Assembly: GCA_903822825.1 (NCBI GenBank)
Contig: CAIJQQ010000013.1
Span: 1 to 64,000 of the forward strand
Length of the DNA stretch: 64,000 nucleotides
Source of the DNA: an uncultured Burkholderiales bacterium
GTDB taxonomy: Bacteria > Pseudomonadota > Gammaproteobacteria > Burkholderiales > Burkholderiaceae_C
Reading direction: 5' to 3'
This document shows, in pieces, positions 54,893 to 62,828 of this stretch (position 1 is its first letter; every line of letters begins with the position of its first letter). A program made the translations under genes and the position numbers. The notes under the pieces were generated by a model. That model searched no databases. It worked only from the letters and a program-made list of their open reading frames with translations, and was not told the DNA's origin.

Positions 54893-54966
54893 TGTGGGAG
54901 CGGCGCCCTCGCCGCGATGAGCCCTCGCCATCCAACACCCATCGCCCCGAGGGCGGGGCTCCTACA
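54893..54966. repeat. REP-like inverted pair, locus H
   Basis: The left unit TGTGGGAGCGGCGCCCTCGC plus CGCGATGA pairs with a right unit that is the reverse complement of TGTAGGAGCCCCGCCCTCGG plus GGCGATGG. Head-outward arrangement, 74 bp, as in loci A-C. It ends 10 bp before the HAD hydrolase start, so it lies in that gene's 5' leader or promoter. Confidence 0.92.
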
Positions 54967-54976
54967 AAGGGTTTTG

Positions 54977-55762
54977 ATGCAGCCGCTTACCGAATGGCGT
55001 CCACCGCAAGGCCTCATTGGCGTCTTCACCGACATTGACGACACGCTGACCACCGACGGTGCCATCACCCCCGACGCACTGCAGGCCCTGGCCGCCCTCA
55101 AAGCCGCTGGACTGCACGTGGTGCCCATCACCGGGCGGCCTGTGGGCTGGAGCGAGCCCTTTGCCCAAAGCTGGCCCGTGGACGCCATCGTCGCCGAAAA
55201 CGGTGCCGTGGCACTGGTTCATGAAACCGACCAAGCACTGCGCAAACTCTACCAACAGGGTGCCGCCACTCGCGCTGCCAACTTTGCACGCATGCAAGAG
55301 GTACTGGCGCAAATCGAGCAAAGCATCCCCGGTGCTGTTCGCTCGCAAGACAGCGCAGGCCGCGAAACCGACATCGCCATCGACCACAGCGAATTCACGC
55401 AGCTGCCTCAAACGGCCATCGAACAAGTGGTGCACACCATGCAATCCGCAGGCATGACCGCCACCGTCAGCAGCATCCACATCAACGGCTGGTTCGGCGA
55501 GCACAGCAAACTCTCAGGTGCGCGCTGGATCGTGCAGCAACTTTGGGGGCGCAACTTGGATGCCGAGACCGACCGCTGGGTCTATGTGGGCGACTCCACC
55601 AACGACCAGGTCATGTTCGAGCACTTTGCGAACAGTGTGGGCGTGGCCAACATCGAGCGCTTTGCCGCGCAACTCTCCCACCCGCCGCGTTACGTCACAC
55701 CCAGCGAGCGGGGGGCGGGGTTTGCCCAGGCCGCGCGGCACCTGCTGAGCCGGTTGGACTGA
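54977..55762 (+). CDS. HAD-IIB family hydrolase
   Basis: A 261-residue haloacid-dehalogenase-type phosphatase of the Cof/SPP group. Motif I is FTDIDDTLTTDG, motif II lies in ITGRPVGWSE, and motif IV is VYVGDSTNDQVMF with the magnesium-binding Asp pair. ENGAV and the substrate-lid segment follow family spacing. The frame opens at 54917 in the REP element, but the ATG at 54977 just precedes the domain. Similar proteins act on sugar phosphates such as sucrose- or mannosyl-phosphoglycerate; the substrate is not clear here. Confidence 0.88.
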   Translation: MQPLTEWRPPQGLIGVFTDIDDTLTTDGAITPDALQALAALKAAGLHVVPITGRPVGWSEPFAQSWPVDAIVAENGAVALVHETDQALRKLYQQGAATRAANFARMQEVLAQIEQSIPGAVRSQDSAGRETDIAIDHSEFTQLPQTAIEQVVHTMQSAGMTATVSSIHINGWFGEHSKLSGARWIVQQLWGRNLDAETDRWVYVGDSTNDQVMFEHFANSVGVANIERFAAQLSHPPRYVTPSERGAGFAQAARHLLSRLD

Positions 55763-55773
55763 ACCCCAAAGAA

Positions 55774-55807
55774 AAACCCCCTGCGCCTCATCGGTCGCAG
55801 GGGGTTT
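55774..55807. terminator. Bidirectional terminator between HAD hydrolase and TolC genes
   Basis: AAACCCCCTGCG and CGCAGGGGGTTT form a 12-bp perfect inverted repeat with a 10-nt loop. A- and T-runs at its ends suit termination from both convergent genes. Confidence 0.93.
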
Positions 55808-55824
55808 GCCAATGGGTATCAAGT

Positions 55825-57165
55825 TCAGGAGCCGAAAGCCTGCGCCACCTCGGTGATGGCCTCCAGCGGCGACTTGCCCACCAGCGCTGCCAAACGCAAA
55901 CGCGCCATCAAATACAAATAACGCGCCTGCACCAAGTCGCGCTTGGCCTGCGCCAATTGCTGCTCCGCATTCAAAATGTCGAGGGTGGTTCGCACACCCG
56001 CCAACTTGGATTTGGTGGTGGACTGCACCAGCTGCTCGGTGGACCGCACGGCTTGCTCCAGCGCACGCACCTTGAGCACGCCCTCGGTCACGCCTCGGTG
56101 CTCTTTGTGCACGCGCAGGTTCAGATCGCGGCGGGTGGCCTCCAGGGCTTCTTCCATGCGGGTCTTGTCTGCCACGGCTTGACGCACCTGGGAGCTCACA
56201 TACCCCCCCTGAAAAATCGGCAGCACCAACTGCACACCCACAGACGTGTTCACAAACCGCGAGTTCAATCGGGTCACGTTCTCGTTGCCACTGTCGCTCC
56301 ACTGCACCACACCGTCCACCATGGGGGCATGGCCTGATTTCGCCTTGGAAATTTCCTTGTCTGCCGCCGCCACGCGGGCCGTCAAGGCCTGCACTTCTGG
56401 GCTGTTGGCCTGCGCCTGTTCCAGCCACGACGCCAATGCGGGCAAATCGGTGGGCAAGCTCGCCAAGCCACTCAAATTCAGCGCAGACAAGTCGCCCACA
56501 GGCTGGTTCACCAAAACCTCCAACTGCCGATGCGTGTATTCGCGGTTTTGCCGCGCTTCCAGCTCCGACGCCAGAGCCATGTCGAGCCTGGCCTGCGCAT
56601 CGTCAATGTCGGTGCGTGTGCCCGAGCCCGCCTTGAGCATTTTTTGGGCTGCATCCACCATGGTGGTGTACTGCTGCTTTTGCGCCAACACCAGCCTGAG
56701 CTGGTCTTCGGTCAGCAAGGCCTCCATGTAGGCACCGCCCACGCGCACGATCAGCTCTTGCAAGTCACGTTGGTGCGTGGCTTCGGCGTCAGCCACCTGG
56801 TCCTTGGCCTGCTCGTACTGAAAGTAGCGCTGCGCGTTGAACAAGGGCTGGCGCAGCGACACCGTCTTGCCATAGCTGTAGTAGGTGTTGTTGGTCGTTG
56901 TTTCTTGCCCCAATAAGTTGGGGGACGTGGTGTCCAGATTGTTGCGGTTGCGCCCCAAATTGGCCTGCACCGAGGGCAGCAACTGCGAACGCGCTTGCGG
57001 CAAACGCTCACGGCCAGACTCGAGCGCCGCACGCGAGGCGCGGATCGTCGAATCTTGCACCAGCGCCAACTGATAAGCCTCGAGCAGCGTCATGCTGCTG
57101 GCTGCAGAGCCCGCCAACGAAACAGCCAACGCCAAGCAGGTTTTGCGAAAGTGGTGTTTCATCAC
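55825..57165 (-). CDS. TolC family outer-membrane channel protein
   Basis: A 446-residue outer-membrane component of a type I secretion system. A signal peptide (residues 1-23, ALAVSLAGSAASS) is followed by two OEP repeats with long coiled helices. Start motifs MTLLEAYQLALVQDSTIRASRAALESGRE and late DILNAEQQLAQAKRDLVQARYLYLMARLRL match TolC/PrtF-type proteins. It is the last gene of the operon and overlaps the HlyD gene by four bases (ATGA). A terminator follows 18 bp on. Confidence 0.93.
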   Translation of the reverse strand: MMKHHFRKTCLALAVSLAGSAASSMTLLEAYQLALVQDSTIRASRAALESGRERLPQARSQLLPSVQANLGRNRNNLDTTSPNLLGQETTTNNTYYSYGKTVSLRQPLFNAQRYFQYEQAKDQVADAEATHQRDLQELIVRVGGAYMEALLTEDQLRLVLAQKQQYTTMVDAAQKMLKAGSGTRTDIDDAQARLDMALASELEARQNREYTHRQLEVLVNQPVGDLSALNLSGLASLPTDLPALASWLEQAQANSPEVQALTARVAAADKEISKAKSGHAPMVDGVVQWSDSGNENVTRLNSRFVNTSVGVQLVLPIFQGGYVSSQVRQAVADKTRMEEALEATRRDLNLRVHKEHRGVTEGVLKVRALEQAVRSTEQLVQSTTKSKLAGVRTTLDILNAEQQLAQAKRDLVQARYLYLMARLRLAALVGKSPLEAITEVAQAFGS

Positions 57166-58553
57166 TCCTCCTTCATCGAACCGGCCATGCGCTTGGTCAG
57201 CGGGCTGAGCAAATACTTGAGCAAGGAGCGCTCACCCGTCTTGATCACCACCTCAGCGGGCATACCCGCCTGCAACTGGCGCTTGCCCAGCGTCTTGAGG
57301 CCCTCGGGCGTCACTTCCAGACGCGCCAAAAAGTAAGCCGCTTGCGGGTTTTGCGGGTCAGTCAACAAATCGCCAGACACCGACAAGACCTTGCCCTCAA
57401 CCACCAATTGCGGCGAATGCGCAAACGTGCTGAAACGCACATCCGCAGCCAAACCGGCATGCACCTTGTCAATCAGGTGCGGTGCAATTCGCGCCTCCAA
57501 CAACAAAGATTGCTCCTCAGGCACGATCTCCATCAGGCGCTGGCCAGGTTGCACCACAGCCCCCACCGACTGCACACTCAAGCCCACCACCTGACCTGCC
57601 GAGGGCGAACGGATTTCCACGCGCTGCAGATCGCCCTTTTGGGCGATGTATTTCTCAGAATCAGCCTGGACTTCTCGGCTCACATCGGCCATTTGCGATT
57701 CAACCTCTTTGCGGTACTCAGCGTGACGCGACAGCGAGCGCTGCGTGGTCTCGGCAATGGCACGTGTGGTACGGGTCGTGTTGCCCATCAGGTCGGCTAT
57801 GCCGGCCTGCACATCGGCCACCATGCGCTCGAGCTCCATCTGGCGGTTGCGCGGCGCGTAGCCTTCCTTCACCAGATCGCGGGTGTTGCTCAACTCTTCG
57901 CGCAGCAAAGACAGCTGCTGCTGGCGCTGCGCGAGCATGCTCTGCGCTGCTTCACGCTGCGCCCTCAGGCCTTCAATGGCCTCCTGAAACGCCTGCAAGT
58001 CCGACTTCAAAGCCTGCTTGCGCGAATCAAACAGCTGGCGCTGGTTGTTGATTTGCTGCGCCATGAATGGATCGGCCGCGGCGGCCTCCACCACATCCTT
58101 TTGAAAGTCCACCCGGCCTGCGCCTGTTTGCTCAGCCTTCAATCGGCTTTCCATCGCGCTCAGGCCCAAATAACGCTGACGCACCGACTCGTAGTTGGCT
58201 TTGCTCAAGGCCTCGTCCAAACGCATCAGCACTTGGCCTTCTTTGACCACATCGCCCTCGCGCACCAGCACCTCTTTGACGATGCCGCCCGTCAAGTGCT
58301 GAATCGCCTTGCGCTTGGTATCGATCGCCACCATGCCTTGCGTGGGGACCCCCTCGTCCAGGGGCGCCAAGGCTGCCCACAGCAAGAAGCCACCAAAGCC
58401 GACGCCCAGCACCCAAAGCGCCTTGCGGGCGATCCCGCGTGTGTCAGACGACGCGAGCAAGGCCCCCTCATCGCCACCCGCTTTGATTTGGGCGTCGACC
58501 ACCGTCGACTTGTTCTTCACAGACATTTTTTGATTTGACATCGCAGTCCTCAA
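57162..58553 (-). CDS. HlyD family type I secretion adaptor
   Basis: A 463-residue periplasmic adaptor (membrane fusion protein). One N-terminal transmembrane helix (about 40-62, KALWVLGVGFGGFLLWAAL) is followed by the lipoyl/barrel-sandwich region, long coiled-coil helices (about 145-310) and the C-terminal beta domain. Typical stretches are EGVPTQGMVAIDTKRKAIQHLTGGIVKEVLVREGDVVKEGQVL and RSPSAGQVVGLSV. Start at Met1 (58553) or Met5 (58541) is unresolved. It is 22 bp downstream of the first ABC gene. Confidence 0.93.
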   Translation of the reverse strand: MRTAMSNQKMSVKNKSTVVDAQIKAGGDEGALLASSDTRGIARKALWVLGVGFGGFLLWAALAPLDEGVPTQGMVAIDTKRKAIQHLTGGIVKEVLVREGDVVKEGQVLMRLDEALSKANYESVRQRYLGLSAMESRLKAEQTGAGRVDFQKDVVEAAAADPFMAQQINNQRQLFDSRKQALKSDLQAFQEAIEGLRAQREAAQSMLAQRQQQLSLLREELSNTRDLVKEGYAPRNRQMELERMVADVQAGIADLMGNTTRTTRAIAETTQRSLSRHAEYRKEVESQMADVSREVQADSEKYIAQKGDLQRVEIRSPSAGQVVGLSVQSVGAVVQPGQRLMEIVPEEQSLLLEARIAPHLIDKVHAGLAADVRFSTFAHSPQLVVEGKVLSVSGDLLTDPQNPQAAYFLARLEVTPEGLKTLGKRQLQAGMPAEVVIKTGERSLLKYLLSPLTKRMAGSMKEE

Positions 58554-58575
58554 TCCATTGTTTCAAGCCGCAGCA

Positions 58576-60300
58576 TCAAGCCGCTGGCAAAGCTGCAGCC
58601 GCAGCGGTTTCTTGTTGCTTCTTCAACGCTTCCAAAACGCCGTCACGGGGGCCACTGGCCACCAGCTTGCCGTCTTGCAAAATCACCAAACGGTCCGCCA
58701 CCTGGATCACACCCGGTCGGTGGCTGATCAGCACCACCGTCTTGCCCTGGCTGCGGATCAGTTGCACCGCCTTCATCAAAGCGGCTTCGCCTTCATCGTC
58801 CAAGTTGGCATTGGGCTCATCGAGCACCACCAGCATCGGGTTGCCGTACAAGGCACGAGCCAAACCAATGCGCTGGCGCTGCCCGCCTGACAAGAAGGCA
58901 CCACCTTGGCCCACACGGCTGTCATAACCCTGCGGAAAGCGCAAAATCATCTGGTGCAAACCGGCTGCCTGCGCGGCTTCGATGACCTTGTCCGAATCCA
59001 CCTCGCCAATGCGCGCAATGTTCTCGGCAATCGTGCCATCAAACAGCTCAATGTCCTGCGGCAAGTAACCCACATGCTGGCCCAGGCTCTCACGGGTCCA
59101 CTGCTCAATGGGCTGCTCGTCGAGCAAGATGCGGCCCTCGTAACCCGGCCAAATGCCCAGCATGCTGCGCGCCAGCGTCGACTTGCCGCAACCCGAAGGG
59201 CCGAGCACCACCGTCACCGTGCCTGGCAAAGCCATGAAGCTCACACCGTCGAGCACAGGCTTGTCACGGCCAGCCACCTTGACCACCAACTGGTCAACCT
59301 GCAGGTTGCCCAAGGGGGCTTGCGTCATCGTCTTCTCGCGCCCGGCATGCTGAAAGCCCAGCAGCGACTGCAAACGCTCGTACGCGTCCTTGCTCGACAA
59401 AAACTGGGGCCAAGTCGCGACCAGCAAGTCAATCGGCGCCAAGGCGCGCCCCATCATCACGTTGGCCGCGATCATGGCACCCGGGCTGATCTCACCCCGC
59501 GTGACCAACCAAGCCCCCACCGCCAAACTCATCGACTGCTGGGCATAACGCACGAACTTGCTGACCGCACTGACCATGCCGGACTTTTGCTGTGACACGC
59601 CCGACAGCATCAAGGCCTTGTGCTGTTTGGCTTGCCAGCGCTGGTAAAGGCTGCCCAGCATGCCCATGGCGCTGAGCACCTCCACATTGCGCAACTTGCT
59701 TTGCAAAAAGTTTTGCGCATCGGCTTGCGCCTTGGCCGTCTGCGTTTGCGCCTCTTTGGTGGCGGCGTGGCCTTGAAACGCAATCAGGCTCTGGACCACG
59801 GCAAACACCATGGCCACCACGCCCAACCAAGGGTGCAGCATGAACAGAACAGCCAAATAAATCGGAATCCACGGCACATCAAAAAACGCAAACACGCCGT
59901 TGCCCGTCATGAACTGGCGCATCACCGTCAAGTCCCCAAAGGCTTTGGATGGGGCAGTTTCCGACGGATTCAAATAAGACAAAAAACTGGCCTTGAACAC
60001 ACGTTGGCTCAAAGCCTGGTCGAGCTTGACCCCAGTGCGCACCAGCAAAATGGACCTCGCCCACTCGGCAAACGCCATCACACCAAACAAAAACAGGGCC
60101 AACAAAGACACCACGACCAGCGTCAAATAACTGCGGCTCACCATCACCCGGTCGTACACCTGGAGCATGTAGAGCGTTGGCGTCAGCATCAACAGGTTGA
60201 CCACCATGCTGAACACCCCCACCACCGTGAACTCACGGCGGAACGACCACAGCACATCGGACAGCCCACGCAAATCGACAGATTTTTTCTTGTTCATCAT
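58576..60300 (-). CDS. Type I secretion permease/ATPase, copy 1
   Basis: A 574-residue PrtD/HasD-type ABC exporter. The N-terminal transmembrane domain (about 15-310) precedes the nucleotide-binding domain with Walker A LGPSGCGKST, signature LSGGQRQRIGLARAL and Walker B LVVLDEPNANLDDEG. It has no peptidase or C39-like domain. It lies 7 bp after the second ABC gene and 22 bp before hlyD. Two ABC subunits in tandem in one secretion operon suggest either a heterodimer or two exporters sharing an adaptor. Confidence 0.93.
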   Translation of the reverse strand: MMNKKKSVDLRGLSDVLWSFRREFTVVGVFSMVVNLLMLTPTLYMLQVYDRVMVSRSYLTLVVVSLLALFLFGVMAFAEWARSILLVRTGVKLDQALSQRVFKASFLSYLNPSETAPSKAFGDLTVMRQFMTGNGVFAFFDVPWIPIYLAVLFMLHPWLGVVAMVFAVVQSLIAFQGHAATKEAQTQTAKAQADAQNFLQSKLRNVEVLSAMGMLGSLYQRWQAKQHKALMLSGVSQQKSGMVSAVSKFVRYAQQSMSLAVGAWLVTRGEISPGAMIAANVMMGRALAPIDLLVATWPQFLSSKDAYERLQSLLGFQHAGREKTMTQAPLGNLQVDQLVVKVAGRDKPVLDGVSFMALPGTVTVVLGPSGCGKSTLARSMLGIWPGYEGRILLDEQPIEQWTRESLGQHVGYLPQDIELFDGTIAENIARIGEVDSDKVIEAAQAAGLHQMILRFPQGYDSRVGQGGAFLSGGQRQRIGLARALYGNPMLVVLDEPNANLDDEGEAALMKAVQLIRSQGKTVVLISHRPGVIQVADRLVILQDGKLVASGPRDGVLEALKKQQETAAAAALPAA

Positions 60301-60307
60301 GTTTCCC

Positions 60308-62044
60308 TCACGCGCCTTGCGCCGCAGCAGGCGCAGCGCCCGCAGGTGCCGCCGCTGCTGCCGGCATGAGCTTTTGCATCACTTCGGCCGTGGGCCCATA
60401 CAACTGCTGCGTGCCATCGCGCAGCACCAACATGCGGTCCGTGACCGACAACACAGTCGTGCGGTGCGTGATCACCACAAACGTGGTGCCCCGCGACTTC
60501 ATCGTCACAATCGCTTGCGACAGCGCCGCGTCTCCGGCCTCGTCCAGGCTGGAGTTGGGCTCATCAAGCACCACCAACACCGGGTTGCCATACAGCGCCC
60601 GCGCCAGCGCCACGCGCTGACGCTGACCGCCCGACAGCACGCCACCGTCACGCCCGACTGGCGTTGCGTAGCCTTGCGGCAAATTCTTCACAAAGTCATG
60701 CAAGCCCACCAAGCGGGTGACGTCTTCGATCTTGCCCATGTCCATGTCGCCAAAACGCGCAATGTTCTCGGCCAGCGTGCCCTCGATCAACTCCACGCCT
60801 TGCGGCAGGTAACCCAGGTACGGACCCAACTCTTCCTTGTTCCAAATGTGCACATCCACGCCATCGAGCCGCACCTTGCCCGACAGCGGCGTCCACACCC
60901 CCACCAGCAAACGGGCCAGCGATGTCTTGCCCGAAGCCGAAGGCCCCACCACACCCAGCACGCAACCGGGCGGCAGGCCAAACTGCACACCACGCAACAC
61001 CGCTTGCTGCTGGCCAGGAGGCGCAGCCACCAGACCGTCCACAATCAACTCGCCCTTGGGCGCGGGCAGCGCCATGTTCTGGGTGCGAGCCGGAATCTGC
61101 GTCAACAAGGTGTCCAGACGCGTCCAAGCCGCCATCACGCTCACCACCGCGCTCCACTGCTGCACCACCTGCGTGAGCGGCGACAACATGCGGCCCACCA
61201 ACACCGAGCCAATGATCATCATTGACGCGCCGCCGTTGAGCTGGTTTTCAAGCAGCACCCAAGCACCCAAGCCCAGCATGACCGAGCCCATCAATTGCTG
61301 CAGCAACTTCGACACCGCGTTCAGGCTGCCGGCCGATTCCGAAGCCCGCGCCTGAAAGGCCAAAAATGTATTTTGCTTTTTTTGCCACTGCGCCAGCACG
61401 GCAGGCATCATGCCCATCGACTCCATCACCTGCGTGTTGCGCAGCGACGCATCGGCGTAAACCTGCGCCTCTTGGGCGCGGCGCTGCGCCTCCAACAGGG
61501 GTTTGCGCGAAGCCTGCTGAATCATCCAGGCCACAAAGGTCTGCGCCAACGCACCGCCTACGCCGGCCCAACCCAGCAAAGGGTTGATCAAAAACAAAAA
61601 GAACACAGCCACCAAAGCGATCGGCACCTCGAACATCGCGCTCAGCGCCGGGTTGTTGAAGAATTCACGCACAGTGCGGAAATCGTTTTGCACCAGCAAG
61701 GCGGCGTTGCCCATTTGCTTTTTGAGCAGCCCATCAAACATGGCCCCATAAATGCGGTCAGACAGTTTCATCTCAAACTGGATGCCCACACTCCATAGCA
61801 AACGCGAGCGGATCTTCTCCAGGAACTCCATCACAGCGTAAGCGCCAAACGTGACCAAGGTCAGCATCACCAGCGTCATCACACTGCGGCTGTTGACCAC
61901 GCGGTCATACACCTCGAGCATGTAGGCCGTGGAGGTGAACCCCAACAAACCAACGACCAGGCTCATGACAATGGCTGAACGCCAAGCCGGCTTGAATTCG
62001 AGCAACGCCAGGCGCAACTCGGACAGGGATGAATCGGGCTTCAT
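60308..62044 (-). CDS. Type I secretion permease/ATPase, copy 2
   Basis: A 578-residue ABC exporter related to but clearly divergent from copy 1. The membrane domain begins FKPAWRSAIVMSLVVGLLGF. Walker A is VGPSASGKTSL, the signature LSGGQRQRVALARAL and Walker B LVVLDEPNSSLDEAGD, so both sites look competent. The last 20 residues are Ala/Pro-rich (AAAAAPAGAAPAAAQGA). Its ATG overlaps the stop of the TnpB-like gene by four bases, so it is translated with it. Confidence 0.93.
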   Translation of the reverse strand: MKPDSSLSELRLALLEFKPAWRSAIVMSLVVGLLGFTSTAYMLEVYDRVVNSRSVMTLVMLTLVTFGAYAVMEFLEKIRSRLLWSVGIQFEMKLSDRIYGAMFDGLLKKQMGNAALLVQNDFRTVREFFNNPALSAMFEVPIALVAVFFLFLINPLLGWAGVGGALAQTFVAWMIQQASRKPLLEAQRRAQEAQVYADASLRNTQVMESMGMMPAVLAQWQKKQNTFLAFQARASESAGSLNAVSKLLQQLMGSVMLGLGAWVLLENQLNGGASMMIIGSVLVGRMLSPLTQVVQQWSAVVSVMAAWTRLDTLLTQIPARTQNMALPAPKGELIVDGLVAAPPGQQQAVLRGVQFGLPPGCVLGVVGPSASGKTSLARLLVGVWTPLSGKVRLDGVDVHIWNKEELGPYLGYLPQGVELIEGTLAENIARFGDMDMGKIEDVTRLVGLHDFVKNLPQGYATPVGRDGGVLSGGQRQRVALARALYGNPVLVVLDEPNSSLDEAGDAALSQAIVTMKSRGTTFVVITHRTTVLSVTDRMLVLRDGTQQLYGPTAEVMQKLMPAAAAAPAGAAPAAAQGA

Positions 62045-62688
62045 GGTTGAGCAACCTCTACAGACACATATTCGGGGATTTGAGTCGCCAAGGGGGCAGC
62101 AGCATCCCCCAGCGCTTCGTCAGACAAGTCTCCATCAACACCCTCATTCGCTTCGGGCGCATCCGCAGACACCAGGAAAAAAGACAACTCGAACACCTTG
62201 TCCAGACGCTCGTTGAGCACGATCTCGCGCAGCTTGGCCTGTTCAAACAAGGCCAGTTTGTCGGTGTCCAGCTGCAACTCAAAGCGCATGCGCCCGTCCA
62301 TGGTGAACAGTGACAACTGCCCCGGCTTGATGCTCAGGGTGTGTCGGTCAAAGTACACCGGGCAACTGTCTGCAAATTTGAGCAGCGGCAGCGGCTGCCC
62401 CGCGCGGCGCGACACGTTGTACGGGCTGGCCGGGGCTTGGTAAATCAGGCGCGACATCTTGGACACCGCATAAATGGCGTTGCACACCATCTGCGAGCCC
62501 AGCTCTGGGAACTTGGCCCGCAAACCGCGGTAATGCAAATGGTGCAGCGCCACCCGGTTCCAGACCCGCGACAACTGCACCTGAGGCGCCAGCTCGTTGC
62601 ACACCCGCGCAAACACCGCCCGCAGCTCGCACAAACGGGCGTGCTGCTCTGGCGAAGTGTTCAGGGGAACGCGGATCAAGAAGTTCAT
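62041..62688 (-). CDS. Protein resembling the N-terminal half of TnpB (no RuvC domain)
   Basis: A 215-residue protein, first gene of the type I secretion operon. By eye its layout follows TnpB/IS605 OrfB before the nuclease domain: LNTSPEQHARL (9-19), a Cys30-Asn31 turn, HHLHYRGLRAKF then PELGSQMVCNAIYAVSK (61-77), FDRHTLSI (113-120), LSLFTMDGRMRF (125-136), and a closing beta strand FELSFFLVSADAPE (166-179). In TnpB the RuvC-I Asp region would follow; here a short acidic tail ends the protein. The frame opens at 62733, but the ATG at 62688 fits a near-leaderless start. Suggested role, by analogy with nuclease-dead TnpB derivatives, is DNA or RNA binding; unproven. Confidence 0.7.
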   Translation of the reverse strand: MNFLIRVPLNTSPEQHARLCELRAVFARVCNELAPQVQLSRVWNRVALHHLHYRGLRAKFPELGSQMVCNAIYAVSKMSRLIYQAPASPYNVSRRAGQPLPLLKFADSCPVYFDRHTLSIKPGQLSLFTMDGRMRFELQLDTDKLALFEQAKLREIVLNERLDKVFELSFFLVSADAPEANEGVDGDLSDEALGDAAAPLATQIPEYVSVEVAQP

Positions 62689-62720
62689 ATAGGAGACGGA
62701 TTGTAGCCGAATCCTATATG
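62686..62720. promoter_or_regulatory. 35-bp inverted repeat over the -10 box and start codon
   Basis: Arms CATATAGGATTCGG and CCGTCTCCTATATG (minus-strand reading) match at 12 of 14 positions around a 7-nt centre CTACAAT. The right arm ends with the ATG of the TnpB-like gene. A dimeric protein bound here would block the promoter and start site, a typical autoregulation layout. Confidence 0.75.
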
Positions 62721-62729
62721 AACTTTCAA
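62700..62729 (-). promoter_or_regulatory. Promoter of the TnpB-like/type I secretion operon
   Basis: On the minus strand, -35 TTGAAA (62729-62724) and -10 TACAAT (62705-62700) are spaced by 18 bp. The start of transcription would fall near 62693, about 5 nt before the ATG, and no Shine-Dalgarno is present, so the message appears nearly leaderless. Confidence 0.65.
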
Positions 62730-62779
62730 TCATCCAATTGGATCTATTTTGAACTGCCGGTCAATGATTTGTGATGCAT

Positions 62780-62813
62780 AAAAAAAGCGGGCCAAGAGTC
62801 ACCTCTGGCCCGC
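62780..62813 (-). terminator. Intrinsic terminator after the PKD-repeat gene
   Basis: On the minus strand GGCGGGCCAGAG and CTCTTGGCCCGCT pair around a short loop and are followed by a run of seven T. It lies 16 nt beyond the stop of the PKD-repeat gene and separates it from the secretion operon downstream. Confidence 0.93.
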
Positions 62814-62828
62814 CTGAGCAACGGAGCG

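Noticed and set aside
8743-54966. Repeats as a possible CRISPR array
   Set aside because: The units are scattered over 46 kb, paired in opposite orientation and not regularly spaced.
56898-58538. 546-codon frame antisense to the HlyD and TolC genes
   Set aside because: Gln/His/Leu-rich shadow composition and no motifs.
62041-62688. Complete IS605-type transposon at the TnpB-like gene
   Set aside because: No tnpA, no RuvC domain and no left/right end hairpins typical of the family; the gene is coupled to the exporter genes.
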